From Heyndrickxia acidiproducens DSM 23148 (GTDB lineage: Bacteria; Bacillota; Bacilli; Bacillales; Bacillaceae_C), in the NCBI RefSeq assembly GCF_000374345.1, contig NZ_KB893991.1, positions 25,582 through 63,267 on the forward strand: 37,686 bases of DNA, written 5' to 3'. Every line of letters begins with the position of its first letter. Position 1 is the first letter of the stretch. A program made the translations under genes and the position numbers. The notes under the pieces were generated by a model. The model had not been told where the DNA came from, made no database searches, and saw only the letters and a list, made by a program, of their open reading frames with translations. This document shows, in pieces, positions 34,992 through 37,686 of this stretch.

Positions 34992-35021
34992 GCTTTCTTG
35001 CGTATGGCAGAAAGCTTTTTT
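34992..35021 (+). terminator. Riboswitch expression-platform terminator
   Basis: GCTTTCT (34992-34998) pairs with AGAAAGC (35009-35015) and is followed by six T residues (35016-35021). It lies 42 nt after the TPP aptamer and 30 nt before the first gene. An upstream AAACAAGGTTTTCG stretch may form the competing antiterminator. Confidence 0.8.
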
Positions 35022-35050
35022 GTTTGGAAAAATAAACAGGAGGTTATGAA

Positions 35051-35377
35051 ATGGAAAAGTCGAATCAAGTCACCGTTTCGTTTTCAGTCGTGCCGCATGC
35101 CAAGAATGATCATTTATACAGTGTCGTGGACCGCGCCATTGAAGTCGTACAGAAATCCGGCGTACGCTATGAGGTCGGTGCAATGGAAACAACGATGGAA
35201 GGCGATTTGGATGAATTGCTGGCGATTATTAAAGAGGCCCAGGAGGCGTGCACAAAAGCGGGTGCCACTGAAGTGATCACGTCGATTAAAATCCATTACC
35301 GCCCAAGTACCGGAGTGACCATTGATGAGAAAATTGCAAAATACCGCAAACCGCAGCCATCGCCATCGCATGCTTAA
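35051..35377 (+). CDS. MTH1187-family thiamine-binding protein, riboswitch-linked copy
   Basis: A 108-residue member of the MTH1187/YkoF-like family that binds thiamine or its hydroxymethylpyrimidine part. Typical stretches are VTVSFSVVPHAKNDHLYSVVD, SGVRYEVGAMETTMEGDLDELL and EVITSIKIHYRP. It is the first gene behind the TPP riboswitch, with AGGAGG 8 nt before the ATG. The permease gene starts inside its 3' end. Cytoplasmic binding proteins of this type are typical partners of the pyrimidine-precursor importers. It is a distant paralogue of the protein at 15557. Confidence 0.9.
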   Translation: MEKSNQVTVSFSVVPHAKNDHLYSVVDRAIEVVQKSGVRYEVGAMETTMEGDLDELLAIIKEAQEACTKAGATEVITSIKIHYRPSTGVTIDEKIAKYRKPQPSPSHA

Positions 35378-36125
35378 ACCGGTATCGGCCGCATTGTGGA
35401 TTTTGCTGTTAATCTGTGTTTGGCAGGCTATTACAGCAGGATTCCATATCAGCGGCTGGATATTGCCGAAACCAACGGATATTTGGGCTGAATTAACCGG
35501 AATGGGAAGCATGCTGTGGCCCAATATTTGGCAAACCTTAATAGAAGTTTTGGCAGGAATGGGACTTGCGATATTATTAGGAGCGTTAATTGCCGTCATG
35601 ATGGATATGGTTCCGCTGTTCCGCCTGTTCATCCACCCGCTGCTTCTCGTCTCGCAAACGGTGCCGATTGTCGCAATTGCTCCGCTGCTGGTCGTCTGGT
35701 TCGGCCTCGGGTTGCGCCCGAAAATCATCGTTGTCATTTTAATCTGTTTCTTTCCGATTGCCCTGAGCATATTGGAAGGATTCCAGACTGTAGACAGAGG
35801 CCTTATTCAATTAATGAAAACAATGCATGCAACGAATTGGCAGCTTTACCGGAAAGTGAAAATTCCGGCTGTCCTGCCCTACTTTTTTTCCGGTTTAAAA
35901 ATTGCCGTTACCTATAGTGTAATGGGCGCAATTATTGGTGAATGGCTTGGCGCAAGCGAGGGACTCGGCGTGATGTTAACGCGGGCAACCAAGTCCTTTA
36001 TGACCGCGCGTTTATTTGCTGTCGCCGCAGTCATTGTCGCCATGACCTTTTTGCTGTACACCGCCGTCGAAGTGCTGCAGCGGTTACTGGCGCCATGGAA
36101 TGATAGAAAGGAAGATCATCAATGA
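35325..36125 (+). CDS. thiX: Thiamine-precursor ABC importer permease (ThiX-like)
   Basis: A 266-residue inner-membrane permease with about six hydrophobic segments and an EAA loop ([42 protein letters not shown]), as in ThiX/SsuC permeases. The TPP riboswitch upstream and the NMT1-like binding protein downstream point to import of formylaminopyrimidine or hydroxymethylpyrimidine. I start at ATG 35325, which has GGAG 9 nt upstream and overlaps the previous gene by 53 nt. ATG 35370, with an 8-nt overlap but no ribosome binding site, is the alternative and would remove 15 polar residues. The stop overlaps the next ATG by 4 nt. Confidence 0.9.
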   Translation: MRKLQNTANRSHRHRMLKPVSAALWILLLICVWQAITAGFHISGWILPKPTDIWAELTGMGSMLWPNIWQTLIEVLAGMGLAILLGALIAVMMDMVPLFRLFIHPLLLVSQTVPIVAIAPLLVVWFGLGLRPKIIVVILICFFPIALSILEGFQTVDRGLIQLMKTMHATNWQLYRKVKIPAVLPYFFSGLKIAVTYSVMGAIIGEWLGASEGLGVMLTRATKSFMTARLFAVAAVIVAMTFLLYTAVEVLQRLLAPWNDRKEDHQ

Positions 36126-36505
36126 AAAAAGCATGGATTTTGCTTGCTGCAATGATGCTGCTGCTGGCATCCGGATGTTCAGGCAGCAAACAGGAAAATC
36201 GTGAAAAAGCGCTCCGGAAAGTGACGGTTGTTTTGGACTGGTTTCCAAATACCAACCATACCGGCCTTTATGTTGCGAAAACGAAAAATTATTTTAAAAA
36301 GCAGGGGCTGAATGTGAAAATCATCCAGCCGGGCGATAATATTACCGCCGAACAAATGGTCGCTTCGGGGAAAGCTGATTTTGGCGTAAGCTACCAGGAA
36401 AATGTGACCACCGCCCGTGTGGAAGGGGTTCCGATTGTGTCCATCGCTGCCATTATCCAGCACAACACGTCCGGATTTGCGTATGTGTCAAGTTTTTCTC
36501 GATAG
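36122..36505 (+). pseudogene. thiY: Thiamine-precursor binding lipoprotein (ThiY-like), cut by an IS
   Basis: Only the first third of a solute-binding protein of the NMT1/THI5-like family remains. A lipoprotein signal peptide ends in the lipobox LASGC (Cys19). The ligand-pocket start [20 protein letters not shown], then [38 protein letters not shown], matches ThiY. After about residue 121 the reading changes to YVSSFSR and stops at 36505, where an insertion sequence begins. Full-length family members are about 330 residues. The rest of the gene and a ThiZ ATPase gene probably lie beyond the IS, outside the window. As it stands, the importer should be non-functional unless another copy exists. 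Confidence 0.9.
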
Positions 36506-36573
36506 TGTTTAAATATCGGGTATTTCAAGACACTCTTTTTGTACACTTTCGACTACCGCGCTTCGCTTGCTCT

Positions 36574-36619
36574 CCTGGATAAATGACATTAATTTTCAAA
36601 TCAATGTCATTTATCCAGG
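36574..36619. other. 17-bp perfect hairpin at the IS end
   Basis: CCTGGATAAATGACATT (36574-36590) pairs perfectly with AATGTCATTTATCCAGG (36603-36619) around a 12-nt loop. It starts 7 nt past the transposase stop. There is no T run, so it may protect the transposase mRNA, block read-through from the host gene, or act in transposition. Confidence 0.75.
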
Positions 36620-36625
36620 TTGAAA

Positions 36626-37686
36626 TTAAATTCTCAAGATTTTGCTTAAATTTCCAACTGCCGATGATGTGCTTGTAAACAAGCTGACCGACCCCCGTTT
36701 TACCCCAATTGACGGGCGCACGGACTGTTTAAGCAACTGGGACATCCTGATCGCTTGCTTCAATTCCCGATGTTTCCTCGCGCTTCTTGTACGGCGTTTC
36801 AGATAGGCTTCTTTCAATGTTCGGTTAAGAATCCCTTGTTTGATCTTAACCATGGCTTCTGCACCTTCTTTGCTCCAATGCATGCCACGTTTCTTCATCC
36901 GGAATGAAACATGTCTTTGGTTGGATTCCATTGCTCCCAGGCCTCTTGCACCTTCTGGCACATTTTCAAGCTTGTCTCTCCAATCAAAAATGCGTTCCCA
37001 GTTTTTTAAGATATACGAGCGGAAGTCTTTGATTTTCTTGAGGTTCTTTTTGTCCGTTAATGTGCTTTCGTACGTGTCCAAATACAGTGTGAATTGATCT
37101 AAATCGTGCGTTTTTATCGCCTTTCTAATCTGCTCCTTTATTTCACTCTTTCCGCCCCCAAATGTTCTGACGATGGCCTGTGCAACGTGGTATGCATCCA
37201 GTTGATTGAGCACCGGAAATTCCGATTGTGAGAACGCCGTTTGAAACCGTTCAGATGTGTATCCCGGCCCTCCGTCACTGTTAGTAATGATACGGGCTTT
37301 TTCAAGTGAATAGGTGCTGGCGGCGACAGCTTGGACTTCATCCCAGAATGTCTGGGTGGGTTCGGTTGTCATGATAACTTTTGGCTGGCGTAGAAAAACC
37401 CTTTTTCCATTGGTTCCCCACCCCTCATAAAGAATGGCATGGTGGACTTCCATATTCTGTTTCTTTTTTAACCCCCGGACGAATACGCCGTCAGCTTCGG
37501 CAAACAGGTAGTCTACCTTCTTCCCATTAGGCAGTGAGGTAGCCAATTCAAGCTCTTCTACAAGGGCCTGGTCAGATTCCACTTGGGTTTTCCCTACGCG
37601 TTTCACCATTTCCCCTACAGTTGTGTGACTGAGACTCACTGCCGTCCACTCTTTTAAAATATCAGCCGCCTCCCGATAGGTGTTCT
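36626..37686 (-). CDS. ISLre2-family transposase (UPF0236), N-terminus outside window
   Basis: About 353 C-terminal residues of a transposase are present; the frame stays open to the window edge, reading NTYREAADILKEWTAVSLSH before the GTG at 37639, so that GTG is internal. ISLre2/UPF0236 features are DYLFAEADGVFVRGL (first catalytic Asp region), IITNSDGGPGYTS (second Asp), QLDAYHVAQAI and the conserved AMESNQRHVSFRMKKRGMHWSKEGAEAMVKI with the likely Glu. The complete family length is around 450-480 residues. No frameshift or stop is seen, so the copy may be active. Confidence 0.93.
   Translation of the reverse strand, partial: NTYREAADILKEWTAVSLSHTTVGEMVKRVGKTQVESDQALVEELELATSLPNGKKVDYLFAEADGVFVRGLKKKQNMEVHHAILYEGWGTNGKRVFLRQPKVIMTTEPTQTFWDEVQAVAASTYSLEKARIITNSDGGPGYTSERFQTAFSQSEFPVLNQLDAYHVAQAIVRTFGGGKSEIKEQIRKAIKTHDLDQFTLYLDTYESTLTDKKNLKKIKDFRSYILKNWERIFDWRDKLENVPEGARGLGAMESNQRHVSFRMKKRGMHWSKEGAEAMVKIKQGILNRTLKEAYLKRRTRSARKHRELKQAIRMSQLLKQSVRPSIGVKRGSVSLFTSTSSAVGNLSKILRI

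Larger units (their letters stand above)
36483..37686 (-). mobile_element. ISLre2-family insertion sequence, right end outside window
   Basis: The left boundary is placed at about 36483 because the upstream gene loses its family similarity there and foreign sequence begins. The element carries one transposase gene on the minus strand, still open at the window edge. Between boundary and gene lie an A/T-rich end region and a 17-bp perfect hairpin. The terminal inverted repeat and target duplication cannot be confirmed without the other end. Confidence 0.8.

Overview
The window looks like chromosome of a low-GC, Gram-positive, lactic-acid-forming Bacillaceae, most likely Bacillus (Heyndrickxia/Weizmannia) coagulans or a close relative. 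Grounds: the 312-residue L-lactate dehydrogenase closely resembles the B. coagulans enzyme as I remember it; ribosome binding sites are strong and Bacillus-like, with frequent GTG/TTG starts; a type I-C style CRISPR array, sigma-B and sigma-54 promoter motifs, a TPP riboswitch and mmg/prp methylcitrate genes are present. No rRNA or tRNA genes were seen. The species call rests on memory, not on a search.

Layout. 1-1346(-1410): leader-distal end of a type I-C-like CRISPR array (20 clear repeats, then decaying ones); leader and cas genes would lie left of the window. 1599-4971 (minus): a small membrane/coiled-coil protein and PEP carboxylase, with a dispersed palindromic element between them. 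5234-10721 (plus): a membrane acyltransferase, an acyl-CoA (possibly oxalyl-CoA-like) synthetase, and a lipoprotein/permease/ATPase importer of the sulfonate-nitrate-taurine class. 11083-13710 (plus): a D-2-hydroxyacid dehydrogenase, a 650-bp leader region and ldh, followed by an inverted second copy of the palindromic element. 14058-17215: a secreted coiled-coil/3D-domain wall protein (minus), a thiamine-binding MTH1187 protein (plus) and a lactonase (minus). 17599-20328: a large TPR-plus-GTPase protein of unknown function, followed by two tandem hairpins whose stems covary.

20607-27735 is a regulon. A LevR/ManR-type sigma-54 activator (plus) faces a mannose-family PTS operon on the minus strand (IIB, fused IIAB, IIC, IID, then DUF956/ManO). 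The operon has a textbook -24/-12 promoter and upstream repeats suited to be the activator's enhancer. 27981-31509 is a compact methylcitrate operon (synthase, dehydratase, lyase) with a cre-like site just before it. 31572-32450 (minus) is a YflT/DUF2382 stress protein with a sigma-B promoter. 32619-34808 (plus) carries an amidase and an RraA-family protein. 34868-36505 is a TPP-riboswitch-controlled thiamine-precursor transport operon (thiamine-binding protein, permease, substrate-binding lipoprotein) whose third gene is cut after about 120 codons by an ISLre2-family insertion sequence that runs off the right edge.

Together the genes point to sugar uptake by PTS, lactate output, anaplerosis through PEP carboxylase, and propionyl-CoA disposal. 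The parts least explained by known families are the TPR-GTPase, the covarying tandem hairpins behind it, and the paired dispersed palindromes.
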